Assembly: GCA_900539465.1 (NCBI GenBank)
Contig: UQCF01000005.1
Coordinates: 80,044-144,043 of the forward strand
From: an uncultured Ruminococcus sp.
GTDB lineage: Bacteria; Bacillota; Clostridia; Oscillospirales; Acutalibacteraceae
Direction of reading: 5' to 3'
DNA length: 64,000 bases
Shown here: one piece after another, positions 8,134 to 17,558 of the stretch
Layout of the letters: the number at the start of each line of letters is the position of its first letter
How positions within the stretch are numbered: the first letter of the stretch is position 1
The notes under the pieces: generated by a model
What the model saw: only the letters and a program-made list of their open reading frames with translations
Told to the model about the DNA's origin: nothing
The model's database searches: none
Position numbers and translations under genes: made by a program

Positions 8134-10284
8134 ATGAAAGCTTTGCGAAAAGCAATAAGAATAATGTGTATACTGCTCGCTGTGAGCCTTGCTCTCACTG
8201 CGGTGTTCTTTCGCGATAACGGCGTTGAAGTGCTTGGCATAAAGAGTGATGAAACGCTGAAGGCGCAGTTCGCCGATACTCTTCATTCTTCTGCCGAGGG
8301 CGAGCTTCAAAAAATTGCTTCATCGGGATTTACCGAGCTTTATTTTAACAGCAAAACATCTGACGTTGCGGTTAAAGAGATCACGCAGAACAAGATGTGG
8401 TATTCTATGCCCGAGGGCGCGGACGGCAGTGTTTTGAGTATGCAGGTCATAGCGTCGGACGGTGTGCATTACCTCAATTCGCAGGATAACAGCGTTGCTT
8501 TTTCAAACTGGAGTTATGAGCTGACAAAAGACGGTGTAACTGTAAATTATACTTTAACCGATAGCCTTAAAACGGCGCAGAAAGAAAGCTTTAAAGACAG
8601 CGACATCGCCTTTTCGGCAAAGGTCGCTTTCACATTAAAGGACGGCGGATTTTTTGTCTCGGCAGAGCTTAAAAATCTTTCGGGCAACACCAAATGCGCG
8701 GTTAAGTCTTTTTGTATTCTCGAAAAATTCGGAGCGTTCAAAAATCCGCAAAAAGATGACTTCTTTGTGGTTCCAGACGGCTGCGGTGCGCTCGCATACC
8801 CTGCCTTGGGCGATGAGGCGGCGGATTATGAATATAAGGTTTACAGTGCCGACCCGTCGGCAGACAGTGCAGATATTCACTCTGCTCTCATGGGCGCATT
8901 CGGCTTAAAATGCGGCAAGAGCGCGTATGCGGTTATTATTGACAATGCAGAAGAAAACGCAAAAATCCGCCTTCACTGCGATAAAAACGGATACAGCTAT
9001 ATAAACGCAGGCTTTGATTTAAGCGACACAAAGCAAAAAGGCAAAAATCTTTATATCGGCTCTCGCGGCGCTTCTGAAAAAGCGGAGCTTTGCTACAAGT
9101 TCCTGTCTGCGGATAACGCCGCTTATTCCGAGATTTTTTCTGCCTGCCGCGAGCAGTTTATCAGAAACGGAACGCTCTCGTCCTCCTCTATAAAAAACAG
9201 CGACAGCCTGCCTGCGTATATTACCTTGACGGGGCAGTACAAGAAAAATCCGTGGACTTTTAAAGTAAAAAAATATACCGATTTTTCGCAGGGCTTAGAT
9301 ATAGTCAAGCGAATAAAAGCAAAAGGTATAGACAATATAAATGTAAGATATAAAGCTGCGCTTAAAGACGGCACTTCGTCTCTTTCTTCTTCTCTCGGCG
9401 GCGAGAGTAAATTCAAAGAGCTTTATGACTACACACATTCTCAAAATATCTCACTTCTTTTGGATGTGAATATATTGAGCTATGAGAGCTTCTTCGGCAA
9501 AACAGATTTTTCTGCCGCAAAAAATCTTCAAAAAAGACCGTCATATATAATTGAATCTTTCGCTTCGGACGGCTTTGCCGAAAACAGCGGCAAATACCGT
9601 TTCAGAAAAATAAGCGCGGTCAACTCTTATGTTTCGGAGCTCATTGACAAAACAAAAGATTACAGTGTAAGCGGCTGGTGCATAGGCGATGCGGGCAGAG
9701 TGCTCATATCCGATTATTCACACTCCGGTGCCTCGCGCGGCGAGGTTAAAGACGCGCTGTCTTCACAAATTCCCGCGCTTTCAAACTCAGGCACGGTGGT
9801 TGTTGATACGGGTAATTTTTATATGATAAAAAATTCGGCGGCGGTTATAAATATTCCCGTTTCCGTGTCGTATGAAGAGAGCGAGGCTTATGTTGCCGTC
9901 CCGTTTGTGCAGTCCGTGCTTCACGGTATGCTTGTTATGTCGGGTGAGCCGATAAATACGCAAAGCGATATAAAAACGGCGGCACTTAAATGTATAGAAT
10001 ACGGAGTAGCCCCTAATTTTTCTGCCGTTTATGAAAGTGACGGCGGCGAAAACAGCGTTTTGTTTGACAACGCCGTCAACGATATAATAAAAACATATAA
10101 TGAGATGTCCGCTGTGCTGTATTCCCTTGAGGGTCAGCGTATTGCAGAGCACGAAAAACTCGGTAAAAGCCTTTTCTGCACCACATATGACAACGGCGTG
10201 AGAGTGTATGTAAACTACTCCGATGATGCTCAGACCGTCGGCGGAGTCACAGTGAAAGCGCAAAGCTGCGTCAGAATAGGCTGA
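8134..10284 (+). CDS. Membrane-anchored DUF5696-like protein, possible glycan-active
   Basis: This 716-residue protein starts with a basic stretch and one hydrophobic segment (about residues 9-26), read as a signal anchor or signal peptide, so most of it lies outside the membrane. The stretch DFFVVPDGCGALAYPAL and the overall two-part layout (N-terminal beta-rich domain, then a barrel-like part with repeated fLLDVN-type strands) resemble DUF5696 proteins of Firmicutes, which look distantly like glycoside hydrolases. That assignment is from memory of the family and moderate. No catalytic pair can be fixed by eye. It lies 11 bases after pgsA and 32 before pyk, so it belongs to the recA-pyk operon. 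An envelope glycan substrate would be inference. Confidence 0.6.
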   Translation: MKALRKAIRIMCILLAVSLALTAVFFRDNGVEVLGIKSDETLKAQFADTLHSSAEGELQKIASSGFTELYFNSKTSDVAVKEITQNKMWYSMPEGADGSVLSMQVIASDGVHYLNSQDNSVAFSNWSYELTKDGVTVNYTLTDSLKTAQKESFKDSDIAFSAKVAFTLKDGGFFVSAELKNLSGNTKCAVKSFCILEKFGAFKNPQKDDFFVVPDGCGALAYPALGDEAADYEYKVYSADPSADSADIHSALMGAFGLKCGKSAYAVIIDNAEENAKIRLHCDKNGYSYINAGFDLSDTKQKGKNLYIGSRGASEKAELCYKFLSADNAAYSEIFSACREQFIRNGTLSSSSIKNSDSLPAYITLTGQYKKNPWTFKVKKYTDFSQGLDIVKRIKAKGIDNINVRYKAALKDGTSSLSSSLGGESKFKELYDYTHSQNISLLLDVNILSYESFFGKTDFSAAKNLQKRPSYIIESFASDGFAENSGKYRFRKISAVNSYVSELIDKTKDYSVSGWCIGDAGRVLISDYSHSGASRGEVKDALSSQIPALSNSGTVVVDTGNFYMIKNSAAVINIPVSVSYEESEAYVAVPFVQSVLHGMLVMSGEPINTQSDIKTAALKCIEYGVAPNFSAVYESDGGENSVLFDNAVNDIIKTYNEMSAVLYSLEGQRIAEHEKLGKSLFCTTYDNGVRVYVNYSDDAQTVGGVTVKAQSCVRIG

Positions 10285-10316
10285 TTAAATAACTCAAAGC
10301 AGGAGATGAAATCAAT

Positions 10317-11750
10317 ATGAGAAGAACCAAAATAATATGCACACTCGGCCCTGCAAGCCGTGACGAGCGCGTTATGAAAGATATGCTTAAAAGCGGCATG
10401 AATGTTGCAAGACTCAATTTTTCTCACGGAGATCATGAGTATCACCGCGAGACAATAGAGCTTTTCAGAAAAGTAAGAGACGAAATGAAAATCCCGGCAG
10501 CTTTGATGCTTGATACCAAAGGCCCCGAAATCAGAGTTAAAAATTTTGTCGGAGGCAAAGCCTTTTTAAAAGAAGGCGATAAATTTGTTCTCACCACAAA
10601 TGAAGTTGACGGAAGCTCAGAAAAAGTTTCTATAACTTATAAAGACCTCCCGCCGCAGCTTAAAAAGGGCGACCGTGTTTTGATTGACGACGGCAGACTC
10701 CTTTTGACCGTTGACTCCTGCACAAAAACAGATATTATTTGCAGTGTTGTTATCGGCGGCGAAATAAGCAATCACAAAGGTATAAACATACCGAATGTGC
10801 ACCTTGATATGCCTTACCTCAGCCCGACGGATGAGAGCGATTTGAAATTCGGAGTTGAGCAGGGCGTCGATTTTATTGCCGCTTCTTTTGTCAGAAACAA
10901 AGAGGATGTTATTGCTCTTCGCAAATTTATAGATTACTACGGCGGCAGAGATATAAGAATAATATCTAAAATAGAAAACATAGAGGGCATAGATAATTTT
11001 AACGAAATTCTCGAGCATTCCGACGGCATTATGGTTGCAAGGGGCGACATGGGCGTTGAGGTCGAGTATGAGCGTTTGCCCGGTATACAGAAAAAGTTTA
11101 TCCGCAAATGCTATCGCTCAGGCAAAATGGTAATAACCGCAACGCAGATGCTTGAATCCATGATACACAGCCACAACCCCACAAGAGCAGAGATAACGGA
11201 TGTTGCAAACGCCGTGTTTGACGGCACAAGCGCGGTCATGCTCTCGGGCGAGACTGCTGCAGGCGATCACCCTGCTCTCGTTGTTAAGGTTATGGCAAAA
11301 ATTGTTGAGCAGGCAGAAAAAGATGCTTTTGACATGGACGTTTACCGCGGAATAAAATATGATATTGACGAGACAGATCTAACAAACGCCATTTGCGACG
11401 CAGCCTGCACCACGGCAAAGGATTTGAACGCGAGCGCGATAATCGCAGTTACAAAATCGGGATATACCGCACGGCGCGTTTCAAAATTCCGCCCGCCGGA
11501 GCCGATTGTCGCGTCAACCCCGGATATTAAAACTTATCATCAGCTTGCGCTTTCATGGGGTGTGTTCCCGGTTCTCGCATTGCCGCAGAGCGACCAGGAG
11601 AAGCTGTTTGACCACGCGATAGACTGTGCGAAGCAGATAGACATAGTCTCGGCAGGCGACACAGTGGTTATAACCGCAGGCGTACCGCTTAGTATAGCCG
11701 GCAACACCAATATCATAAAGGTGCAGACCGTGCCCGGCTCAATCAAATAA
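10317..11750 (+). CDS. pyk: Pyruvate kinase
   Basis: Pyruvate kinase converts phosphoenolpyruvate and ADP to pyruvate and ATP, the last step of glycolysis. The 477-residue protein opens with the canonical RRTKIICTLGPAS, has NFSHGDHEYH, the ISKIENIEGI catalytic Lys region, MVARGDMGVEVEYERLPGIQK (split here by its Mg-binding residues), and ATQMLESMI. It ends after the regulatory C domain; the extra PEP-utiliser domain found in many Bacillus enzymes is absent, which is common in Clostridia. GCAGGAG precedes ATG 10317. It is the last gene of the run that began with recA and is followed by a strong terminator. Confidence 0.98.
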   Translation: MRRTKIICTLGPASRDERVMKDMLKSGMNVARLNFSHGDHEYHRETIELFRKVRDEMKIPAALMLDTKGPEIRVKNFVGGKAFLKEGDKFVLTTNEVDGSSEKVSITYKDLPPQLKKGDRVLIDDGRLLLTVDSCTKTDIICSVVIGGEISNHKGINIPNVHLDMPYLSPTDESDLKFGVEQGVDFIAASFVRNKEDVIALRKFIDYYGGRDIRIISKIENIEGIDNFNEILEHSDGIMVARGDMGVEVEYERLPGIQKKFIRKCYRSGKMVITATQMLESMIHSHNPTRAEITDVANAVFDGTSAVMLSGETAAGDHPALVVKVMAKIVEQAEKDAFDMDVYRGIKYDIDETDLTNAICDAACTTAKDLNASAIIAVTKSGYTARRVSKFRPPEPIVASTPDIKTYHQLALSWGVFPVLALPQSDQEKLFDHAIDCAKQIDIVSAGDTVVITAGVPLSIAGNTNIIKVQTVPGSIK

Positions 11751-11754
11751 TTTT

Positions 11755-11797
11755 AACAGGCTGTTCCAAATATTTTCGGAGCAGCCTGTTTTTGCTT
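11755..11797 (+). terminator. Intrinsic terminator after pyk
   Basis: AACAGGCTG (11755-11763) pairs with CAGCCTGTT (11782-11790), with a further CC/GG pairing inside, followed by a T-rich tail. It closes the recA-pyk operon. The rest of 11798-11931 holds no convincing gene; it is AT-rich and probably contains the promoter of the PHP gene, but I cannot place it with confidence. Confidence 0.85.
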
Positions 11798-11931
11798 TTT
11801 TGATAAATAACATCGGTTCTGATTTGTTCATTTTGCCGATTTTGGCTTCGGCAAGTCTGTTTTGTTTGCTCTTTGACTTGCAATATGTTATATTTAATTA
11901 AAACTATCTATTTTAAAGGCAGGTAGATAAT

Positions 11932-13482
11932 ATGAATTTTAAAAAAGCAATGATAAAGGCGGCGTGTTTCGGTATGAGTGCGGTGCTCTTGTGCTCGGGT
12001 ATTTCGGCAAGTGCTTGTATTAAGCCCTCAAAGCCCGAAAAACCTGCGGATTATACAATTTCCAACCCATATGAAAATATTGATTGGAGCACAGTCAATC
12101 AATACAAAACCGCGCTTCACACACACACAAACGCGAGTGACGGCAGCAACACTCTCAAAGAGTCACTTGAGCGCCATGTTGAAACAGGCTTTGATATAGT
12201 CGCAGTCACAGACCACGGCACTGTGGACTATTCATGGCGAGAGAACACAGGCAGCAAATTTATCGGCAAGATAATGAAGCTTGTCGGCAGAACCGATTTT
12301 AACCTTGATTATCTCGGCGACAGCGGAACATTTAAAAACGGTACAAAATATGAAATGGTCGAGAAAAACGGCGACGATTATTTACTTACCGACAGCGGCA
12401 GTGAGATACTGAAAATCCCTTACGGCATTGAGAATAACGCCGTTTCTGTCAACGCCCACGTCAACAGCTGGTTTGCGGATTTCAGCCGCAATCTGCCGAG
12501 CGACTATAAAGATGCCGTTGCCGGTGTTGATGCCCTCGGCGGACTCTCGGTTATAAACCACCCGGGCGAGTACTCCCAGGCAAGATATGAACTTTATCAA
12601 AAGGACGCATACAATCTTAACAATCCCGTTTATAAATATTATTTTGAAAAGTTCTACGGACTTATAAACGAATATGATTCGTGCCTCGGTATAGATATAA
12701 ACAGCAAAGGCGATATTCGCACAAGATATGACAGGAAGCTTTGGGATTTAATGCTTACCAAAGCGGCAAAGAGCGGCAAAACCGTGCTCGCCATTGCGTC
12801 GAGCGACGCGCATCAGCTTGATAAAATTGACACCGGCAGCACAGTTATCCTTGCCCAAAACAAAGATTCGCAGAGCGTAAAAAGCGCACTTCAAAACGGC
12901 GAATTTTTTGCACAGAGCACCTGCATATGCAACCATGACGAATTAGAGCAAATTGCAGCCGCACTTAAAGAGCTTTACGGTGAAACAGAGCTTTATAAAG
13001 AGATTGACGGCATTGTTAAAGAGTATGAGGTGCAGAGAGAGGAAAAAGACAATTCTTCTTCTGACGGCAATGTATCCGTAAGATACAAAGCTATTGACGA
13101 TGACGGATATCTGGCTACCGACACACGTCCCGTTATTAAGTCTGTTTATGTTGACAATGATGAAAACAGCATAACAATCAATAGCGAGAATGCTCTTATT
13201 GTCCGCTGGATTTCGGACGGCAAGCTTATCGCAACAACAAAGGCGGGCGACGCGAGCTTTGACCTTGACGATTATTCGGACGAAATCGGCGGTTATGTCA
13301 GAGCCGAGGTCTTCGGCGAGGGCGGAGTGGTTTATACTCAAAGCTTCACAATAAATGCCGACGATGCAAAGGATGACGGCGACAGCAGCTATAAAAACTA
13401 CGGCTTTATGGATTTTCTGTTCGGTTTGGCAGACAGATATTGCGGACTCCTTTTCAGAATTATCAGAAATCTTTTCAGATAA
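11932..13482 (+). CDS. Secreted PHP-domain phosphoesterase-like protein
   Basis: This 516-residue protein has an N-terminal signal peptide (about residues 1-29, ending SASAC; a lipoprotein cleavage is possible but the lipobox is poor). A PHP metal-dependent hydrolase domain follows: ALHTHTNASDGS (first metal-binding HxH), FDIVAVTDHGTVDY, INHPGEYS, and ASSDAHQ near the end of the domain. PHP proteins hydrolyse phosphoesters or phosphoanhydrides; secreted members have unknown substrates. The C-terminal 170 residues are beta-rich and the protein ends in an amphipathic, aromatic segment (FMDFLFGLADRYCGLLF) much like the tail of the Big2 protein at 35094-36164. It appears to be a single-gene unit flanked by terminators. 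A GGCAGGT ribosome binding site precedes ATG 11932. Confidence 0.8.
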   Translation: MNFKKAMIKAACFGMSAVLLCSGISASACIKPSKPEKPADYTISNPYENIDWSTVNQYKTALHTHTNASDGSNTLKESLERHVETGFDIVAVTDHGTVDYSWRENTGSKFIGKIMKLVGRTDFNLDYLGDSGTFKNGTKYEMVEKNGDDYLLTDSGSEILKIPYGIENNAVSVNAHVNSWFADFSRNLPSDYKDAVAGVDALGGLSVINHPGEYSQARYELYQKDAYNLNNPVYKYYFEKFYGLINEYDSCLGIDINSKGDIRTRYDRKLWDLMLTKAAKSGKTVLAIASSDAHQLDKIDTGSTVILAQNKDSQSVKSALQNGEFFAQSTCICNHDELEQIAAALKELYGETELYKEIDGIVKEYEVQREEKDNSSSDGNVSVRYKAIDDDGYLATDTRPVIKSVYVDNDENSITINSENALIVRWISDGKLIATTKAGDASFDLDDYSDEIGGYVRAEVFGEGGVVYTQSFTINADDAKDDGDSSYKNYGFMDFLFGLADRYCGLLFRIIRNLFR

Positions 13483-13494
13483 GATGAATTAAAC

Positions 13495-13541
13495 AAAAGA
13501 ATATAATTCACTGCTAAAGCTTTGAATTATATTCTTTTCTA
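13495..13541. terminator. 16-bp perfect inverted repeat, terminator and member of a repeat family
   Basis: AAAAGAATATAATTCA (13495-13510) pairs perfectly with TGAATTATATTCTTTT (13523-13538) around a 12-nt loop. CACTGCT (13509-13515) and GAATTATA are shared with the hairpins at 1570-1630 and 47903-47962. It lies just after the PHP gene and is flanked by A and T runs, so it can terminate in either direction. Confidence 0.75.
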
Positions 13542-13588
13542 TATTGATTACACGTTATATTAAAGAGTTTTGAAAGCGAAGTGAGATA

Positions 13589-16500
13589 ATGGATTATGGC
13601 AGACGTATTTTAAGTATATTCTTGGTTTTTGTCACGGTAATTTTGTGCCTTTCAAATTCATTTCTCGCTTTTGCTTCGTCAGAAGAAAATACTTTGCATT
13701 CTGCATTGCCGGCAGATGAAGAAATCGCCGCCATGCCGGAATATGACGGCAGAGACTACGGTATAATTACACCCGTTAAAGACCAGGGCGGCAGCAACCT
13801 ATGCTGGGCATATTCTTCTGTCGCAGCGTCAGAAGCGAGCATTTTAAAGCTTGGCACAGACCCTGATACCGACAAAGATAAATTAAGCCTCAATCCTGTA
13901 GCGGCGGCATACAGAATTTATAACAGAGGGAGCGACCCGCTCGGTAATACCGGCGGCATATCGCAGTCGGTTGACTATACTCAGGCAACGGGCAATCCTT
14001 TAAAAATCGCAAAGCTTTTTTCTATGTGGTGGGGACCCGTTTCGGGCAGCAATGTCAATATCGACCCGTATCAAAACCCGACTTACAGATTTGAGAACGC
14101 ATTTTATATTCCCGAAAATAAGTCCGATACCGCCGCATATATAAAGGCAATAAAATCTGCCGTTGCAAAGTACGGAGCGGTAACCTTCCAGTACAACAAC
14201 GCAAGAGAAACAAGCTATTACAATCCAAAAAACGAGAGCAGTTCGTCCAGTTTCCCGCACGCCTGCACAATAGTGGGGTGGAATGACAATATCCCCGCAA
14301 GCAGATTTTATCCGGGCGGCGCTTCGCAAAACGGCGGCTGGCTGATAAAAAACAGCTACAATTCTTTGCAGTATTTTTATCTTTCTTATGATAACACAAG
14401 CTCAAGCGCATACGCTTTCACCTATGCACCCAAAGAAAAATACGACTATAACTATTACTATGACGGCTCTATCGACGATTTTGCTTTAAGAAAAGATAAG
14501 GTAGCCGCAAACGTATTCAAGGCGCAAATGGGCGGCACCGACGGCAAGGATGAATACCTGAAAGCCGTCAATGTTGGCGTTTCCGGCGAAAACATAACGG
14601 TAGAGGTTCAGGTCTATAAAAATCTTTCGGATCCCTCTGCGGCGCAAAATAATGCGCCGGTAGCGGGCGGAACTCTCGCAGGCACAACGAGCGTCGGCTT
14701 TGAGCACGGCGGATATGTGACGGTGGAGCTGGAAAATAAAATTAAGCTCGAAAAAGACGAGTGGTATTCGGTTATCGTCAAAGTCTCTAATGATAAAGGC
14801 GATGCAAAAATTATAACCGGATACAAAGACGGCGAAAACTATTCGTATTGCCAAAGCGGAGACAATTGGTATCACTTCGGCAATTTTGTTGCAAGAATAA
14901 AAGCTTATACAAAGCTGGAGGATACAAAGCCGAAAAGCAATTTTACAAATCTTTTGGTTTTTGCAAGGTTTGACGGTGAGGATGAATTTATCAACACGGT
15001 CTACGACGGCGCAAACGTGAGAAAAATTACCGATAACACGTTCAATTCATCCGATTTCAGCGTTTCGGATTATTACAGGAGCGCGTCGGGCGGCAAAATG
15101 AACATACAAAGTGTCTATTTGTTTGACGGGGGAGGCTCTTTAAAGCTTTCGCACGAACGCGGCTATTATGCCGAGTACAGCGAACAAAACCCCATAGGCT
15201 ATAAAGACAGCAGTGAACGCGGAAAGCGAATGTATGAGCTGAAGCTCGATTGGTCAAATGCCGTGAATGACGCTGTTGCGCGGGGCGGCGAAATCACGAG
15301 CTGTGACGGTACCGTGAAATATGATTATTCGGATCTTGATAAAAACGGAGACGGAAAAATAGACTCGATAACCGTCATTTATAAAAACACGGTTCAAAAT
15401 ATATCGGTCAGCTGGGCTTCTCCGCTTTGGAATTACAAGGATTATGCCGATTATGTCAGCGTGAATGCAGACGGCAAAACCCTGACGAGCGGAAATTATA
15501 TTCAGCTCACCAACAGCTATGATTATCTTTATAAAGACTCTGCGGGCAATGTGATTTTGCCCACGTCCGTCGCAACACATGAGACGGGGCATATTCTGGG
15601 GCTTAAAGACCTCTATAATACCTCGGGCACGTCGCCTGTTTATTTCATGTCGGCAATGGCAAAGCATACTTCGCCCGTACCGCAGTATATTTCCGTTAAG
15701 GAACGCGAGGCGTTGGGCTGGCTTGATGAAAATTCTTTGCCCGTGATTTCGCAGGACGGCGAATATACGCTGTACGCGGCAGGGATTGACCCTCAAAATA
15801 ATATTGTCGGCTATAAGCTGAATGTTCCGGGGCTTAACAAAACTCTTTATCTCGAATACAGAAACTTTGGCGGCAATGTGAATAAATACGATTCTCAAAA
15901 CAAAGAGCTTTTTAAATCCGACGGCACAAAGATGAAGGGGCTATCGATAAAATCGGGGCTTGTGTGCTATCTTATGAACAGCAACATGAAATTTCCCGAC
16001 AACATGAACTGCACAACGGCAAATTGGAATTATCAGGTTCTCGGCGGCACGTATTCCACAAAATCAGATGCCGCACTTGGTCTTGACGAGCAAATTTCCG
16101 TCGGCAGCAATATAGAAATATATGTTACCGGAATAAGCGAAAACAGCCTCAGCTTTTCAATATCGGGCGCATCGCATGAGCATACCGGCGGAGAGGCAAC
16201 CTGCACCGAAAGAGCCGTTTGCTCTGTTTGCGGTGAAAGATACGGCGAGCTTGACCCAAATAATCATAAGTGGAGTGAGTGGAGGCTTAAAACCGTGCCG
16301 ACTGCCGCAAAAGACGGCGAAAACGAGAGGGTATGCTCTCTTTGCGGAGTGAAAGAGACGGTGAGACTGCCAAAGGTTGTCAACAACTGCACCGTAAGCG
16401 GAAAGTTCATATACGGCATAACTCCTAAATTAGAAATAAATTCCGTTAAGAATTATATCTCGGACGAAAACGCATCATATAAACTGACTGCGAACGGCAA

Positions 16501-16780
16501 TTATATAACAACCGGCACAAAGGCGGAACTCAGCTATCTTGACTCGACAAGCGAAACGTTTGAGTTTGTGCTTTTCGGCGATGTGAACGGCGACGGTGTT
16601 TATGACGGCGAGGATTCGATAATCCTCTCGGCAATTATAAACGGCATGCTCACAAAGGAGCAAGCGGGCGACGCGGCATGGTTTGCGGCAGACTGCAACC
16701 GTGACGGAAAAGTAGACGCTTCTGATGCCGAACTCCTGCAAAAAGCAGGATTGCTCACAGCAAACGTAAATCAAAAATAA
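13589..16780 (+). CDS. Secreted double protease (C1 papain-like plus M6-like zinc protease) with C-terminal dockerin-like repeats
   Basis: This 1063-residue protein has a signal peptide (to about residue 30). Residues 45-270 are a papain-like C1 domain with catalytic C72 in SNLCWAYS, H224 in FPHACTIVGW and N255 in WLIKNSY. After a beta-rich linker, residues 460-860 form an M6/immune-inhibitor-A-like metalloprotease with HETGH (H664, E665, H668) followed by GLKDLY. A Cys-rich segment (CTERAVCSVCGERYG, CSLCG) typical of clostridial surface proteins comes next. The end has two EF-hand-like dockerin repeats (DVNGDGVYDGEDS and DCNRDGKVDASDA). Two catalytic mechanisms in one chain is unusual. The dockerin suggests docking to a cohesin on a surface scaffold; none is encoded here. 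GAAGTGAG upstream of ATG 13589 is a weak ribosome binding site. Substrates are unknown. Confidence 0.85.
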   Translation: MDYGRRILSIFLVFVTVILCLSNSFLAFASSEENTLHSALPADEEIAAMPEYDGRDYGIITPVKDQGGSNLCWAYSSVAASEASILKLGTDPDTDKDKLSLNPVAAAYRIYNRGSDPLGNTGGISQSVDYTQATGNPLKIAKLFSMWWGPVSGSNVNIDPYQNPTYRFENAFYIPENKSDTAAYIKAIKSAVAKYGAVTFQYNNARETSYYNPKNESSSSSFPHACTIVGWNDNIPASRFYPGGASQNGGWLIKNSYNSLQYFYLSYDNTSSSAYAFTYAPKEKYDYNYYYDGSIDDFALRKDKVAANVFKAQMGGTDGKDEYLKAVNVGVSGENITVEVQVYKNLSDPSAAQNNAPVAGGTLAGTTSVGFEHGGYVTVELENKIKLEKDEWYSVIVKVSNDKGDAKIITGYKDGENYSYCQSGDNWYHFGNFVARIKAYTKLEDTKPKSNFTNLLVFARFDGEDEFINTVYDGANVRKITDNTFNSSDFSVSDYYRSASGGKMNIQSVYLFDGGGSLKLSHERGYYAEYSEQNPIGYKDSSERGKRMYELKLDWSNAVNDAVARGGEITSCDGTVKYDYSDLDKNGDGKIDSITVIYKNTVQNISVSWASPLWNYKDYADYVSVNADGKTLTSGNYIQLTNSYDYLYKDSAGNVILPTSVATHETGHILGLKDLYNTSGTSPVYFMSAMAKHTSPVPQYISVKEREALGWLDENSLPVISQDGEYTLYAAGIDPQNNIVGYKLNVPGLNKTLYLEYRNFGGNVNKYDSQNKELFKSDGTKMKGLSIKSGLVCYLMNSNMKFPDNMNCTTANWNYQVLGGTYSTKSDAALGLDEQISVGSNIEIYVTGISENSLSFSISGASHEHTGGEATCTERAVCSVCGERYGELDPNNHKWSEWRLKTVPTAAKDGENERVCSLCGVKETVRLPKVVNNCTVSGKFIYGITPKLEINSVKNYISDENASYKLTANGNYITTGTKAELSYLDSTSETFEFVLFGDVNGDGVYDGEDSIILSAIINGMLTKEQAGDAAWFAADCNRDGKVDASDAELLQKAGLLTANVNQK

Positions 16781-16790
16781 CGCAAAAAAT

Positions 16791-16831
16791 CAGCCGCAGG
16801 CGAGTTTAAATCTCACTTGCGGCTGTTTTTT
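16791..16831. terminator. Bidirectional terminator between convergent genes
   Basis: CAGCCGCAGGCGAG (16791-16804) pairs, with one mismatch and one wobble, with CTCACTTGCGGCTG (16812-16825). A T run follows on the plus strand and an A run precedes it, so it serves both the protease gene and the DUF554 gene whose stop is at 16831. Confidence 0.85.
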
Positions 16832-17556
16832 TAAATGTTAAACGGCAGGTATGCAAACGCCGCCGCCAAAATAACCGACGGCAAAAGGTTAGCCACTCTG
16901 ATTTGTTTTTCTCTTATTAAGTTAAGCCCAACGCAGGCAATGAGTATTGAGCCCACTAGCGAAATATTGCAAAGCGAAGTTTCGGAAAGAAAAGAACCTG
17001 CAAAATAAGCCGCAACGGTTATAATTCCCTGAAAAATCCCAACGGGAATTGCCGAAAAGATACAGCCCTTGCCCTGTGAAGCGGTCATTATGCAAATTAT
17101 TATAGCGTCAAGCAGACCCTTTGCCGCAAGTGTGGCAATATCACCGGATATACCGTCCTGCATCGCACCGATAATAGCCATTGCGCCTATGCAAACCGTG
17201 CAGGAGCTTGAAACAAACGCGCCTATAAAGCTATTGTCATCTTTACTGCCGCTTTTTATTTTGAGCCATGCGCCGAATTTTTCTATGCCGCCTTGAATGT
17301 TCAGAAGTTCGCCTAAAACTGCGCCGAGTGCAAGCGAAATAATCATCATCAGCGAGCTGCCCGAGAGCAGCTTGTTCTCACTTATCGTGAGCATTTTTTC
17401 CATACAGCCTGCAATGCCTAAAAATATAACGGCTGTTCCCGCGGCAGTCATCAGCGTTTCGCGTATTCTTTCATTTATCTTTTTACCGAATAAAAGCCCG
17501 GCTATGCCGCCCAAAACAATACATCCGACATTTATAATTGTTCCTAAACCTCTCAT
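16831..17556 (-). CDS. DUF554 family membrane protein
   Basis: This 241-residue protein is nearly all hydrophobic helices and matches DUF554 (YdfK/YqgA-like): it opens MRGLGTIINVGCIVLGGIAGLLFG, written here only as its first residues MRGLGTIINVG, and contains the conserved CTVCIGAMAIIGA and KGLLDAI segments in the middle. The function of the family is unknown; a transport role has been suggested from the many helices. Start is ATG 17556, two bases after the stop of the flavoprotein gene, with AGAGGT as ribosome binding site inside the end of that gene. The two are co-transcribed, although no functional link is evident. Confidence 0.88.
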   Translation of the reverse strand: MRGLGTIINVGCIVLGGIAGLLFGKKINERIRETLMTAAGTAVIFLGIAGCMEKMLTISENKLLSGSSLMMIISLALGAVLGELLNIQGGIEKFGAWLKIKSGSKDDNSFIGAFVSSSCTVCIGAMAIIGAMQDGISGDIATLAAKGLLDAIIICIMTASQGKGCIFSAIPVGIFQGIITVAAYFAGSFLSETSLCNISLVGSILIACVGLNLIREKQIRVANLLPSVILAAAFAYLPFNI

Positions 17557-17558
17557 AT

